Below are positions 51,571-60,909 of a stretch of 64,000 bases of DNA, piece after piece. The stretch's first letter is position 1, and each line of letters opens with the position of its first letter. The notes below the pieces were generated by a model that saw only the letters and a list, made by a program, of their open reading frames with translations, was not told the DNA's origin and searched no databases. Source of the DNA: Actinoplanes nipponensis (GTDB taxonomy: Bacteria > Actinomycetota > Actinomycetes > Mycobacteriales > Micromonosporaceae); contig NZ_BOMQ01000017.1 in assembly GCF_016862275.1 (NCBI RefSeq), forward strand, positions 124,001 through 188,000, in the 5' to 3' direction. The position numbers and the translations under genes are program-made.

Positions 51571-54500
51571 TCAGTTGCGGATGATGGTGAACGTGCTGGT
51601 CGGGTTCTCGATGTCCTTGAAGTTGTTGCTCAGCACCAGATTCGTGAAGGTCGCCGAGCCGACCGCCGGGCCCTGGCCCGCCTCCGGCATCGGGTTGGCC
51701 CAGACGCCGTAGCCCGACTTCGCGTCGTACGCGTCGCCGCTCTTACGCGCCCCGGTGATCGTGACGTTGGTGAAGACCGTGTCCTTGACCGGGTTCTGCG
51801 GGCACGTCGGGCACGTGTAGTTGGTCTGGAACATGATGCCCGAGTAGGTAGGGTCGACGATGTCGACGTTGCTGACCCGGATGCCCTGGAAGACCTTCGA
51901 CGCGGAGAACACCCAGATCGCCGGGAACACCTGGCCGCCCCAGAAGTGGCCGCCGGCCCGGACGATCGAGATGTTGTCGAACACGGTCGGCGGGCTGGCG
52001 CCGAAGCCGTTCATCGGGTAGCCGAAGTCCAGCGAGCTGATCGTGATGCCCGAGTAGACCAGGGTGTCGGCGATGTAGATGTTCTTGAACGTGTTGGCGT
52101 ACCCGCCGTAGACCGCGATGCCCGCGGCGCGCCAGGTGAGCGTGGTGGACAGGTTCGAGTAGACGTTGTTGATCTCGTCGGAGCCGCCCGCGTCGATCGC
52201 CGAGAACAGCGCGAAGCTGTCGTCGCCGGTGGCCCGGGCATCGTTGTTGTCGACCAGGTTGTCGGTGCTGCCGTTGGTCATGTTGACGCCGTCGGCGAAC
52301 AGGTTGCGGATCCGGGAGTTCCGGATCGTCATGTGGTCGGTGTTGGCGCCCCAGTAGAGGCACACCGTGTGCTCGGCCCAGATGTTGTCGATCGTGATGT
52401 TCGAGACGTTGGCCAGGTCGAACACCTTGCCGGGGCCGTCGATGCGGATCGTGTAGTTGCCGAAGAAGGCGAAGTTCCTGAACGTGCTGCCGTTGGCGGT
52501 GGCGTCGGCCCGGAAGCCGGCGTCGGTTTCCGACTGGTTCTGCGGCGTGAAGAACCTCGTGTACCAGGGGCCGGCCCCGACGACCTGGATCGCCTTGCCG
52601 TACACCTGGAACTTGTTGGCGGTCGAGTAGTCACCGGCCGGCAGGTAGACGCCGACCTTGCTGCTGTCCTGCCGGGCCGCGTCGAACGCGGCCTGCACCG
52701 ACTGCTGGTCGAAGCCGGCCGGCACCACGTACGTGGCCGGGTTCGGGTTGGCGACCGGCGCGACCTGCTCGGTGTTGATGAAGTCGATCGCGATGGGGCC
52801 GCCGTTGCCCGCGTCCTTCTGCAGCTTGATCACGCTGCCCGCCGCCACCGTGCCGTTGAGCAGGATGTTCGCCTCGTCGTAGATGTGGCGCGGGTCCGAG
52901 CCCGAGTTCTGCGGCGCCGTCTCGTTGCCGTAGAGCCACGCGTACTTCGAGTTCAGCGGCAGCGTCCTGTTCAGGGTGCCGTTGACGTAGACGTTGATCG
53001 AGCTGGTGGTGGTGTCCGGGATGGAGAACCGGGCGACCAGCGTGTTGGTGCCGGCCCGGGTGGTCCACTGCACGTAGCTGCCGGTCGAGTTCAGCGTGAC
53101 GGCCCGGCGGCCGGACGCCTCGCCCGCGAGGTCGCCGACGGTACGGTTCGGGCCGACCACCGTCGCGCCGCCGCCGGTCTGGCCGTCCTCGGCCTCGTAC
53201 ATGTCGTACGGCATGTTCGCGCCGCGGCCCACGAAGAACGGCTTCTCGCTGGTGTTGTTGGCCCGCTTGACCGGCAACTCGTTGCCGTCGTCGGCCAGCA
53301 CCGTCCGGACGGTGTACTTGCCGTTGACCGCGGTCCAGGTGCCCAGGTTGATCGCCGGCGCGGATGCGCCGGCCGCCAGGGTGCCCGAGTACGAGCCGGT
53401 CAGCGTCTTGACGGTGGCGCCCGAGTCGGACAGGAGCGTCACGGTGACGCCGTGCGCGCCGGCCACCGAGGCGCTGGTGCCCTGGTTGCGGATGGTCACC
53501 GAGAACGTGACGGTATGGCCGGCCGACGGGTTGCCCGGCGACCAGCTCACCACGGAGGCGACCAGGTCCGAGCTGCTGACCGGGGACACCACCAGGTTGG
53601 TGGGGCTGGTGTAGGAGTTGTTCGCGTCGTTCTGCTCGACGACCGTGCCGGCCTCGTCGACCTTGGCGCTGACGACGTAGCTGCCCGCGTCCCGGGCGCC
53701 GATGCTCGCCGTGACCGTGGCGGACGCGCCGGCCGCGAGGGCGCCGACGTTCGCGGCGCCGACCTTGGCCGTACCCAGGTAGAAGTTGACGTTGCTGGCC
53801 GGGCTGCCCGCGTTGCCCGCGTTGCGCACGGTGGCCGACAGGGTCACCGTGTCGGTCTCGACCGGCGCGGCCGGCGCGGCCGACAGGCCGGTGACGGTGA
53901 GGTCCGGGTTCGGCGCCGGGTTGCCGATGACCTGGAGTTCCGCGACCTGACCGCTGGGCGCGCCGGTGTTGGCGGTGAAGCTGAGCCGGATGTCCGCGGC
54001 GGTCGCGCTCACCGGCACGGTCACCGTGTTGCCGGTGGCCGGGTTGAAGGTGTACGTCGCGGAGCCGACCAGCGTGGTGAAGCCGGAGGCACTCTGCTCG
54101 CGCCCCTGGATCGAGAAGGTCTGCTGCCGGGTGCCCCACGCGGTGTCCGGGTTGAGCTTGACCACCACGGACTGGGTGGTGGCGTTGGCGCCCAGCTTGA
54201 CCGTCAGGTTCGCCGGGTACGCGCTGCCCTCCCAGTAGGTGGCGGTGTCGTTGTCGTTGGCGTTGGCGGCCACGAAGGTGAACACCGTCGACGAGGCCTC
54301 GATCGGCTTGCCCACGGCCAGGTTCGTCCCGTTGGTCACCGAGCCGGTCCGGGTCACCGTGTTGCTCGCCGCCGACTCGTTGCCGGCCGCGTCGCGGGCC
54401 TTGACGTAGTACGAGACCGTCGCGCTCTCGGGCTGGCTGTCGGTGTACGTCAGCCCGGTCACGGTCGTCTTCAGCGTGCCGTTGGCGTACACGTTGTAGC

Positions 54501-55401
54501 CGGTCACCGCGACGTTGTCGGTCGACGCGCCCCAGGCCAGGCGGATCTGCCCGGCCGCCGGCTGGGTGTACGACAGCGTGCCCGGCGTGGTCGGCGCGCT
54601 GGTGTCACCGCCCTGCCCGGTACGGGTGACGGTGTTGCTGTTGCCGGAGGCGTTGCCGGCGGCGTCTCTGGCCCGCACGTAGTACGCCACCGTCGCGTTG
54701 TCCGGCTGACTGTCCAGATAGGTCAGCACGCCGCCGGCGACCGTGGTCCGCAGGCTGCCGTTGGCGTAGATCTCGTAGCCGGTGACGCCGACGTTGTCGC
54801 TCGACGCGTTCCAGGTGAGCCGGATCTGCCCGCTCGCCGGCTGGGTGTACGCCAGCCCGGTCGGCGCCGAGGGCGCCTGGGTGTCGCCCGTGGCCGGGCC
54901 GTACACCTCCAGCTCGGAGATCTGGCCGGCCGGCCAGCCGGTGTTGCCGGTGATGCTCAGCCGCAGGTAGCGGGCGGTGGCCGCGCCGAAGTCGATCGTC
55001 ACGGCGTTGCCGGTGGCCGGGTTGAAGGTGTAGCCCGCACTCGCCTTCAGCTCGGTGAAAGCCGAGCCGGTGGTGCTGCCCTGCACGGTCAGGGTCTCGG
55101 TGCGGGTCTGCCAGGCGGTGGCCGGCGGCAGCTTGAGGACGACCTGGTTGACGCTGACGGCGGCGCCGAGGTCGACCTGCAGCCACTGGGGGAAGGCGTT
55201 GTTCTGGCTCTCCCAGTACGTCGTGGCGTTGCCGTCGCCGGCGTTGCCCGCGCCGTACACGTCGGCGAAGCTGCTGGCGCTGAACGCCTTGCCGGCGGCC
55301 AGGTTGGGGCCGGCGGCCGCGGCCGGGGCGGAGGGGAGCACGAGCTGGACCAGTGCGGTGGCTATGGCGGCGGCGAGGAGCTTTCTGCTGAATCTGGACA
55401 T
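51571..55401 (-). CDS. Secreted GH87 alpha-1,3-glucanase, multi-domain
   Basis: A 1276-residue exoenzyme predicted to cut alpha-1,3-glucan (pseudonigeran of fungal walls, mutan). It has a signal peptide (1-29), discoidin/F5-8C module (about 32-168), two fibronectin type III modules (about 175-350), second discoidin (about 360-500), two CARDB modules (about 505-715), a CBM35/6-like sheet module (MYEAEDGQTGGGATVVGPNR, about 728-860) and a parallel beta-helix catalytic domain. The D...DD pattern of GH87 acidic residues is present as Asp1037 and Asp1060-1061 (FADGVN, TGDDSFALF). The gene is last in the glucan operon, after a 75-bp gap with a strong hairpin. Confidence 0.87.
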   Translation of the reverse strand: MSRFSRKLLAAAIATALVQLVLPSAPAAAAGPNLAAGKAFSASSFADVYGAGNAGDGNATTYWESQNNAFPQWLQVDLGAAVSVNQVVLKLPPATAWQTRTETLTVQGSTTGSAFTELKASAGYTFNPATGNAVTIDFGAATARYLRLSITGNTGWPAGQISELEVYGPATGDTQAPSAPTGLAYTQPASGQIRLTWNASSDNVGVTGYEIYANGSLRTTVAGGVLTYLDSQPDNATVAYYVRARDAAGNASGNSNTVTRTGQGGDTSAPTTPGTLSYTQPAAGQIRLAWGASTDNVAVTGYNVYANGTLKTTVTGLTYTDSQPESATVSYYVKARDAAGNESAASNTVTRTGSVTNGTNLAVGKPIEASSTVFTFVAANANDNDTATYWEGSAYPANLTVKLGANATTQSVVVKLNPDTAWGTRQQTFSIQGREQSASGFTTLVGSATYTFNPATGNTVTVPVSATAADIRLSFTANTGAPSGQVAELQVIGNPAPNPDLTVTGLSAAPAAPVETDTVTLSATVRNAGNAGSPASNVNFYLGTAKVGAANVGALAAGASATVTASIGARDAGSYVVSAKVDEAGTVVEQNDANNSYTSPTNLVVSPVSSSDLVASVVSWSPGNPSAGHTVTFSVTIRNQGTSASVAGAHGVTVTLLSDSGATVKTLTGSYSGTLAAGASAPAINLGTWTAVNGKYTVRTVLADDGNELPVKRANNTSEKPFFVGRGANMPYDMYEAEDGQTGGGATVVGPNRTVGDLAGEASGRRAVTLNSTGSYVQWTTRAGTNTLVARFSIPDTTTSSINVYVNGTLNRTLPLNSKYAWLYGNETAPQNSGSDPRHIYDEANILLNGTVAAGSVIKLQKDAGNGGPIAIDFINTEQVAPVANPNPATYVVPAGFDQQSVQAAFDAARQDSSKVGVYLPAGDYSTANKFQVYGKAIQVVGAGPWYTRFFTPQNQSETDAGFRADATANGSTFRNFAFFGNYTIRIDGPGKVFDLANVSNITIDNIWAEHTVCLYWGANTDHMTIRNSRIRNLFADGVNMTNGSTDNLVDNNDARATGDDSFALFSAIDAGGSDEINNVYSNLSTTLTWRAAGIAVYGGYANTFKNIYIADTLVYSGITISSLDFGYPMNGFGASPPTVFDNISIVRAGGHFWGGQVFPAIWVFSASKVFQGIRVSNVDIVDPTYSGIMFQTNYTCPTCPQNPVKDTVFTNVTITGARKSGDAYDAKSGYGVWANPMPEAGQGPAVGSATFTNLVLSNNFKDIENPTSTFTIIRN

Positions 55402-55433
55402 GGTGGGAGCGCGCCCTTCTCGGGGTGGGGGAT

Positions 55434-55471
55434 CCGGGGAGGGCGGGCTCGGTGGGTCCCGCCCTCCCCGG
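55434..55471 (-). terminator. Hairpin between the two glucanase genes
   Basis: A perfect 14-bp stem (CCGGGGAGGGCGGG/CCCGCCCTCCCCGG, 10-base loop) starts a few bases past the stop of the upstream glucanase on the minus strand. No U-run follows, so it may stabilise the upstream message or cause partial termination. Confidence 0.7.
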
Positions 55472-55476
55472 GCTCG

Positions 55477-58227
55477 CTACGAGGTGTAGGCCTCGAACTC
55501 GGAGATCTGGCCCGCGGGCCAGCCGGTGTTGCCGGTGATGCTCAGCCGCAGGTAGCGCTGCGAGGTCGCGGGGAACGAGACGGTCGCGGTGTTGCCGGAG
55601 GACGGGTTGAACGTGTAGCCGGCGGACGCCTTGACGGTGCCGAAGGACGAGCCGTCGGCCGAGCCCAGCACGGACAGCGTCTGGGTACGGGTGGCCCAGG
55701 CGGCCGCCGGCGGCAGCTTGAGCACGATCCGGGAGACCGAGCGGGCCTGGCCGAGATCGACCGTCAGGGACTGCGGGAAGGCGTTGCTGCTGCTTTCCCA
55801 GTAGGTGTTCGCGTTGCCGTCGACGGTGTTGGCGGGGGTGTAGACGTCCGCCTGGCTGGTCGCGGAGACCGGCCGGCCGGCGGCGAGGTTGCCGGTCGGT
55901 GGCGGCGGCGTCGTCGTCGGCGGAGTCGTCGGTGTCGTCCCCCCGCTCCCGTAGGCCTCCAGCTCCGACAGCTGAGCCGCCGGCCAGCCCGTGTTGGCGG
56001 AGAAGGTCAGCCGCAGGTAGCGACGGTTGCCCGCGGGCAGGTTGATCGTCGCGGTCGGGTCGAAGGAGTAGCCGGCCGCGCCGACCAGCGACGAGTAGGA
56101 CGACCCGTCGGCCGAGCCGGAGACCGCGATGGTCTGGCTGCGGGCCTCCCAGCCGGGCGGCAGCCTGAGCACCAGCCGGCCCACGGCCTGCGCGGACCCG
56201 AGGTCCACCGTGAACGTCTGCGGGAAGCTCCCGTTGGTGCTTTCCCAGTAGGTGGCCGGGTTGCCGTCGACCGCGTTGGCCCCGGTGTAGGGCCCCGACG
56301 TGCTGGAGGTGATGACGGACTTGCCCAGCGCGAGGTTTCCACTGGCGGGAGGCGTGGTGGTCGGGGGCGTGGTGGTCGGGGGCGTGGTGGTCGGGGGCGT
56401 GGTGGTCGGGGGTGTGGTGGTGTTGCCCCACTGCGGCGCCGGCCAGGGGCCGCAGTCCGGGGTGTCGGTGTACCAGCCGGTGTTGGTGCCGGTCCGGGTG
56501 ATCTGGAACGACGGGCCCACGCAGTTGTGGATCGGCTTGGGCTGGGCGATGCCGCTCGCCCGCACGTTGTCGAAGCTCACCTGGCTGGGCGCCTGGACCT
56601 GGAGCGCGTACGTGCCCGCACCCTGGATGTTCACGTTGCTCAGGTGGATCCCGGTGGTCTGGCCCTCGATCCACATGAGGGCCGCGTACGAGCTGTCCAG
56701 GATGTCGGTGTCGGTGATGGTGATCGTCGGGTTCTGGAACGCCTCGTTGAGGGCGGAGAACCAGATCGCCCCCACGCCGAAGTTCCAGTTGTAGTCGGAG
56801 TTGCCGGCCCGGATCAGGGTGTTGCGGGCCAGCGTCCAGGTGCCCTGCACGCCGCTCGCGCCGTTGACCCCCGGGTAGCGGTTGGCGACGTGGATGCCGC
56901 CGCCGTTGGTGACCGTGTCGGACACCACGTTGTCGGTCATCACGATGTCCCGGCCGCCGTAGCTGACCAGGTTGTTGGCCAGGATCGGGGCGACCACGGT
57001 GTTGTGCGTGAACGAGTTGGCCACGTTCGGGACGCTCTCCGCCCACATGGCCAGCCCGTCGTCGCCGGTGTTGCGGACGAAGGTGTTGGTGACCGTGGAG
57101 TTGGTGACGCCGATGTGGAAGTTCACGCCGTCCGCGGTCTGGTCCAGGATCCGGCTGTTGCGGATGGTGAACCGGTCCATCGGCCCGTCCATCCACGCGC
57201 CGACCTTGGTGTGCTGCATCCACACGTTGTCGATCACCGAGTTGGACATGGCCCCGCCGAACGCGTTGACCTGGTCCTCGTCGACCCGTTCGCGGATGTC
57301 GCCGATGACGGCCAGGTCCCGGACCGTGACGTTCTGGCTGGGGCCGCCCTGGTTGGCGTACTTGCCGTAGATGCCGGCGGCCAGGTTGCGCTGGGTGGGG
57401 TGGCGCCCGCCGAGCACGGTGTACCAGGGCCCGGCGCCCACCAGGCTGACCCGGTCGACGATGACGTGGCCGTAGAGCGTGTACGTGCCCGGCGGGAGGT
57501 AGACCGTGCCCCCGGCGTTGACGGCGGCCTGGATCTTCGCCGTGGAGTCGGTGGCGCCGGTCGGGTCGGCGCCGAACTGCGCGACCGCGTCCACCGCGCC
57601 GGCCGGCTTCCCGATCGGGTCCGGCACGTTCTCGAAGTCGGCCAGGTCGATGGTGAAGGTGGGCGACTGGGCGGTCGAGCTGACCTGCAGCCGCACCTTG
57701 GTGCCGGCCGCGTACGTGGTCCCGAACATGGTCCGGGCCTCGTCGTAGAAGTGGTGCGGGTTGCTGTCGCCCGGGTTGTTGTTGAACGGGTAGCCGCCGT
57801 AGTACCAGCTGTATTTCGAGGTCACCGGCACGGTACGGACCACGGCGTTGTTCACCCGCACGTCGATCGTGGCGTCCCGGCCGGCGCCGTTGTTGCCGTC
57901 GGGGAGGCTGTAGCGGAACGTCATCGCGTTCGCCGGCTTGGTCAGGGTGAACTCGACGTACTCGCCCGTGGCGTCCAGGGTGACGGCCTCGCGACCGGAC
58001 GCCTCGGACGACAACTGGCCGTAGTAGCGGCTGGTGCCGGTCCTCGTGCCGGTGAAGGCGGCGTTCTCCGCCTCGGTCTCGGTGAACGGCACGGTGGCGC
58101 CGCGGCCGGGGACGTCGAAGGGGGAGAGTCCCGCCGCGGCGGCCGGGGCCGCCGTCGCGGTGATGACGGCGGCGAAGGAAGCCGCGGTGAGTAGCGCCAG
58201 GGACAGGTGGACGGTTCGGTTGGCCAT
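55477..58227 (-). CDS. Secreted GH87 alpha-1,3-glucanase with two C-terminal discoidin modules
   Basis: A 916-residue exoenzyme of the same family as its neighbour but built in reverse order. It has a signal peptide (1-32), a CBM35/6-like module (about 38-205; SEASGREAVTLDATGEYVEF) and a beta-helix catalytic domain (about 210-600) with Asp366 in QTADGVN and Asp389-390 in NTGDDGLAMW. A TPPTT linker (15-bp DNA repeats) follows, then a discoidin module (about 632-765), a second linker and a second discoidin module (about 785-916). The ATG lies 14 bases after the GH13 stop, with GAAAGGGAT upstream, so it is cotranscribed with the alpha-glucosidase. Confidence 0.87.
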   Translation of the reverse strand: MANRTVHLSLALLTAASFAAVITATAAPAAAAGLSPFDVPGRGATVPFTETEAENAAFTGTRTGTSRYYGQLSSEASGREAVTLDATGEYVEFTLTKPANAMTFRYSLPDGNNGAGRDATIDVRVNNAVVRTVPVTSKYSWYYGGYPFNNNPGDSNPHHFYDEARTMFGTTYAAGTKVRLQVSSTAQSPTFTIDLADFENVPDPIGKPAGAVDAVAQFGADPTGATDSTAKIQAAVNAGGTVYLPPGTYTLYGHVIVDRVSLVGAGPWYTVLGGRHPTQRNLAAGIYGKYANQGGPSQNVTVRDLAVIGDIRERVDEDQVNAFGGAMSNSVIDNVWMQHTKVGAWMDGPMDRFTIRNSRILDQTADGVNFHIGVTNSTVTNTFVRNTGDDGLAMWAESVPNVANSFTHNTVVAPILANNLVSYGGRDIVMTDNVVSDTVTNGGGIHVANRYPGVNGASGVQGTWTLARNTLIRAGNSDYNWNFGVGAIWFSALNEAFQNPTITITDTDILDSSYAALMWIEGQTTGIHLSNVNIQGAGTYALQVQAPSQVSFDNVRASGIAQPKPIHNCVGPSFQITRTGTNTGWYTDTPDCGPWPAPQWGNTTTPPTTTPPTTTPPTTTPPTTTPPASGNLALGKSVITSSTSGPYTGANAVDGNPATYWESTNGSFPQTFTVDLGSAQAVGRLVLRLPPGWEARSQTIAVSGSADGSSYSSLVGAAGYSFDPTATINLPAGNRRYLRLTFSANTGWPAAQLSELEAYGSGGTTPTTPPTTTPPPPTGNLAAGRPVSATSQADVYTPANTVDGNANTYWESSSNAFPQSLTVDLGQARSVSRIVLKLPPAAAWATRTQTLSVLGSADGSSFGTVKASAGYTFNPSSGNTATVSFPATSQRYLRLSITGNTGWPAGQISEFEAYTS
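56351..56425 (-). repeat. 15-bp tandem repeats coding the TPPTT linker
   Basis: Four exact 15-bp units at 56351-56410 and a diverged fifth encode the Thr-Pro linker between catalytic and discoidin domains. They are prone to copy-number change. Confidence 0.85.
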
Positions 58228-58241
58228 GGGGATCCCTTTCG

Positions 58242-59843
58242 TCAGGTGGCCAGGCGCAGCCAGACGGCGGTGTCCGGGGGGATCAGGTCACCGTCGAGCG
58301 GACTGCTGGTGAGCAGGCACTGGTCGTGGTCCGGCAGGGCGACCGCGACCTCGGACATGTTGAGCACACAGGCGAAGCCGGGCCCCCGGCGGTAGGCCAG
58401 CACCCCGGGGGAGGCGGGCAGCCACGCCATGGCGGAGGTGTGCAGCCCCGGCTCGGCGCGCCGGGCGGCGATGGCGGCCCGGTAGAGCTCCAGCATCGAG
58501 CTGGGGTCGCCGGTCTGGGCGTGGACCGTGCGGTCCTTCCACTCCGGCGGCTGCGGCAGCCAGGGCGTCGCGGTGGAGAAGCCGAACGGCGGCTCGTCGC
58601 CGTCCCACGGCAACGGCACCCGGCAGCCGTCCCGGCTGTGTCCGCGGCGGGCCCACATCGGATCCTGCAACTGCTCCACGGGGATGTTCTCGTTCTCCCA
58701 GAGTCCCAGCTCCTCGCCCTGGTAGACGTAGGTGGCGCCGGGCAGGGAGAGCGAGAGCAGCGCGGCGGCGCGGGCCCGCCGGGTGCCCAGCTCCAGGTCG
58801 ACCGGGCTGCCGTCGAGGTTGTTGGCGAAGCTGAACGTGGTCTTCTCGCGGCCGTACCGGGTGACGTGCCGGGTGACGTCGTGGTTGGACAGCACCCAGG
58901 TGGCCGGCGCGCCGATCGCCCGGTGCGCGTCCAGGGTGCGGTCGATGCACTCGCGCATCAGCGCGGGCTCCCAGGCGCAGCCGAGGAAGTCGAAGTTGAA
59001 CGCGGCGTGCAGCTCGTCCGGGCGCAGGTAGTTGGCGAACCGGTCGGCCTCCGGCAGCCACACCTCGCCGATCAGGGCCCGGTCCGGATAGCCGTCGGCG
59101 ATCCGGCGCCAGGCGCGGTAGACGTCGTGCACCGCGTCCAGGTCGTGAAAGGGGTGCGGCCGGCCATCGACCACGGGCGGCAGCTCCGGGTCCTTGATCA
59201 GCAGAGCGGCCGAGTCGATCCGGATGCCGTCCACGCCCCGCTCGAACCAGAAGCGCAGGATGTCCGCGAACTCGGCCCGCACCCGCGGGTGGTCCCAGTT
59301 GAGGTCGGGCTGCTCCGGGGTGAACAGGTGCAGGTACCAGTCGCCCGGGGTGCCGTCCGGGTTCGTGGTGCGGGTCCAGGTGGTGCCGCCGAACTCGCCC
59401 ACCCAGTCGGTCGGCATCCGGCCGCCGTCCGGGCCGCGCCCGGGGCGGAACCAGAACAGCTCCCGCTCCTCGGCCTCCGGGTCGGCCAGCGCCCGCTGGA
59501 ACCACTCGTGCCGGCTGGAGACGTGGTTGGGCACGATGTCGACGATCATCCTGATCCCGGCCGCGTGGGCCTCGGTGATCAGCGCCTCCGCCTCGGCGAG
59601 CGAGCCGAAGACCGGGTCGATGTCGCGGAAGTCGGCCACGTCGTAGCCGGCGTCGGCCATCGGGGAGGGATACCACGGGCTCATCCAGATCGCGTCGACG
59701 CCGAGGTCCGACAGGTGGCCCAGGCGCGCGCGGATGCCGCCGATGTCCCCGATGCCGTCGCCGTCGCTGTCGGCGAAGCTGCGCGGGTACACCTGGTAGA
59801 TGACGGCGTCGCGCCACCAGGGGCCCTGGTCGGAAATAGCCAC
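58242..59843 (-). CDS. GH13 alpha-glucosidase (oligo-alpha-glucosidase type)
   Basis: A 533-residue cytoplasmic GH13 enzyme with no signal peptide. The opening WWRDAVIYQVYPRSFADSDGDGIGDIGGI and VDIVPNH are typical of GH13 subfamilies 17, 23, 30 and 31. The catalytic triad is nucleophile Asp210 in GIRIDSAAL, acid/base Glu260 in GEVWLPEA and Asp322 in SNHDVTRH. The family hydrolyses short alpha-glucosides, and the locus suggests nigero-oligosaccharides as substrate. The GTG at 59843 is chosen for the AGCAGG upstream and homologous length. It follows the permease genes and is followed closely by a secreted glucanase. Confidence 0.92.
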   Translation of the reverse strand: MAISDQGPWWRDAVIYQVYPRSFADSDGDGIGDIGGIRARLGHLSDLGVDAIWMSPWYPSPMADAGYDVADFRDIDPVFGSLAEAEALITEAHAAGIRMIVDIVPNHVSSRHEWFQRALADPEAEERELFWFRPGRGPDGGRMPTDWVGEFGGTTWTRTTNPDGTPGDWYLHLFTPEQPDLNWDHPRVRAEFADILRFWFERGVDGIRIDSAALLIKDPELPPVVDGRPHPFHDLDAVHDVYRAWRRIADGYPDRALIGEVWLPEADRFANYLRPDELHAAFNFDFLGCAWEPALMRECIDRTLDAHRAIGAPATWVLSNHDVTRHVTRYGREKTTFSFANNLDGSPVDLELGTRRARAAALLSLSLPGATYVYQGEELGLWENENIPVEQLQDPMWARRGHSRDGCRVPLPWDGDEPPFGFSTATPWLPQPPEWKDRTVHAQTGDPSSMLELYRAAIAARRAEPGLHTSAMAWLPASPGVLAYRRGPGFACVLNMSEVAVALPDHDQCLLTSSPLDGDLIPPDTAVWLRLAT

Positions 59844-59889
59844 TGTGACCTGCTTTCTGTGTGTCTCGATGGGGGGTTTCGGGCGCACG

Positions 59890-59924
59890 GGTCCCGGCGG
59901 TCGGCACTGACCGCCGAGGGGACC
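59890..59924 (-). terminator. Hairpin between permease and alpha-glucosidase genes
   Basis: GGTCCCGGCGGTC pairs with GACCGCC...GGGACC (6-base loop, small bulge) in the 89-bp gap. It may be an attenuator or message-stabilising structure within the operon. Confidence 0.5.
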
Positions 59925-59932
59925 GGCCGGTG

Positions 59933-60898
59933 TCAGCCCTTCATCGAGCCCGCGGAGAGCCCGCCGATGATGCTGCGCTGGAAGATCAGGAAGACGACGA
60001 TCATCGGTACGCTCGCGATGGCCAGCCCGGCCATGAACTCCGTCGGCGGCACCTGGCTGGTGTTGGCCAGCCGGCTCAGCGCCACGCTGAGGGTCTGCGC
60101 CTCCGGCTCCGGCAGCACCAGCAGCGGCCAGAGGAAGTCCTTCCAGAGCGCGATGATGATGAAGATCGAGACCACGCCGAGGACCGGACGGGACAGCGGC
60201 AGGATGATCGACCACAGCTGGCGCAGCTTGCCCGCGCCGTCGATCGACGCGGCGTCCAGCAGGTCGTCGGGGATCTGGTCGAAGAACCGCTTGAGCACGT
60301 AGACGTTGAACGCGTTCGCGGCGGCCGGCAGCCACAGCGCCCACGGCGTGTTGAGCAGGTTGACGTGCACCAGCGGCACGTCCACCACGGTCAGGTACGC
60401 CGGCACCAGCAGCGCCGAGGCGGGCAGCATCAGGCTGGCCAGGACCGCGCCGAGCAGGATCTTGCCGAGGACCGGCTTGAGCTTGCTGAGGGCGTACGCG
60501 ACACCGACGTCGAAGATCAGCGCGATCAGCCACCCGCCGACGGCGTACAACACCGTGTTGAGGAAGTACCGGGCGATCCGCATGCTGCTCCACGCGGTCG
60601 CGTAGTTCTCCGGGTGCCAGGAGTGCGGGATGAAGGTGGGGGTGCTCAGGGCGTACTCGGCGGGCGACTTCACCGCGCTGGCGAACATCCAGTAGAGCGG
60701 GACCAGGAAGACCAGCACGAAGACGGCGATGGTCAGGCCGAGCACGGTGAAGTACAGCCCGCGGTGGCGCCGCAGGTCGACGGTGGAGATCAGGGTGCGG
60801 GTGGCCGGTCCGGCGCCGGCCCGCGGCCGGCGGCGCGGCGGTACGGGGGCGGGCGTCGCGCCGCTGATCGGGGTCTGCGGCGGGGCGGTCAGAGTCAT
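59933..60898 (-). CDS. Sugar ABC transporter permease, MalG type
   Basis: A 321-residue inner-membrane permease. A Pro/Arg-rich cytoplasmic N-terminus (1-45) is followed by six helices. The EAA loop is LDAASIDGAGKLRQLWSIILPLSRP (about 225-249), which binds the ATPase subunit, and the start of the membrane part is YFTVLGLTIAVFVLVFLVPLYWMFASAVKSP. It pairs with the MalF-type permease eleven bases upstream and the solute-binding protein. No ATPase gene is in the operon, so a shared MsiK-like ATPase elsewhere is expected, as in other actinobacteria. Confidence 0.92.
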   Translation of the reverse strand: MTLTAPPQTPISGATPAPVPPRRRPRAGAGPATRTLISTVDLRRHRGLYFTVLGLTIAVFVLVFLVPLYWMFASAVKSPAEYALSTPTFIPHSWHPENYATAWSSMRIARYFLNTVLYAVGGWLIALIFDVGVAYALSKLKPVLGKILLGAVLASLMLPASALLVPAYLTVVDVPLVHVNLLNTPWALWLPAAANAFNVYVLKRFFDQIPDDLLDAASIDGAGKLRQLWSIILPLSRPVLGVVSIFIIIALWKDFLWPLLVLPEPEAQTLSVALSRLANTSQVPPTEFMAGLAIASVPMIVVFLIFQRSIIGGLSAGSMKG

Positions 60899-60909
60899 GG
60901 CGGTTCCCC

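Noticed and set aside
51238-58194. A 2318-codon plus-strand open frame opposite the two GH87 genes
   Set aside because: It is the antisense of strongly supported GH87 and HAD genes; its product is Arg/Val/Asp/Gly monotony without domains, a normal effect of GC-rich codon bias.
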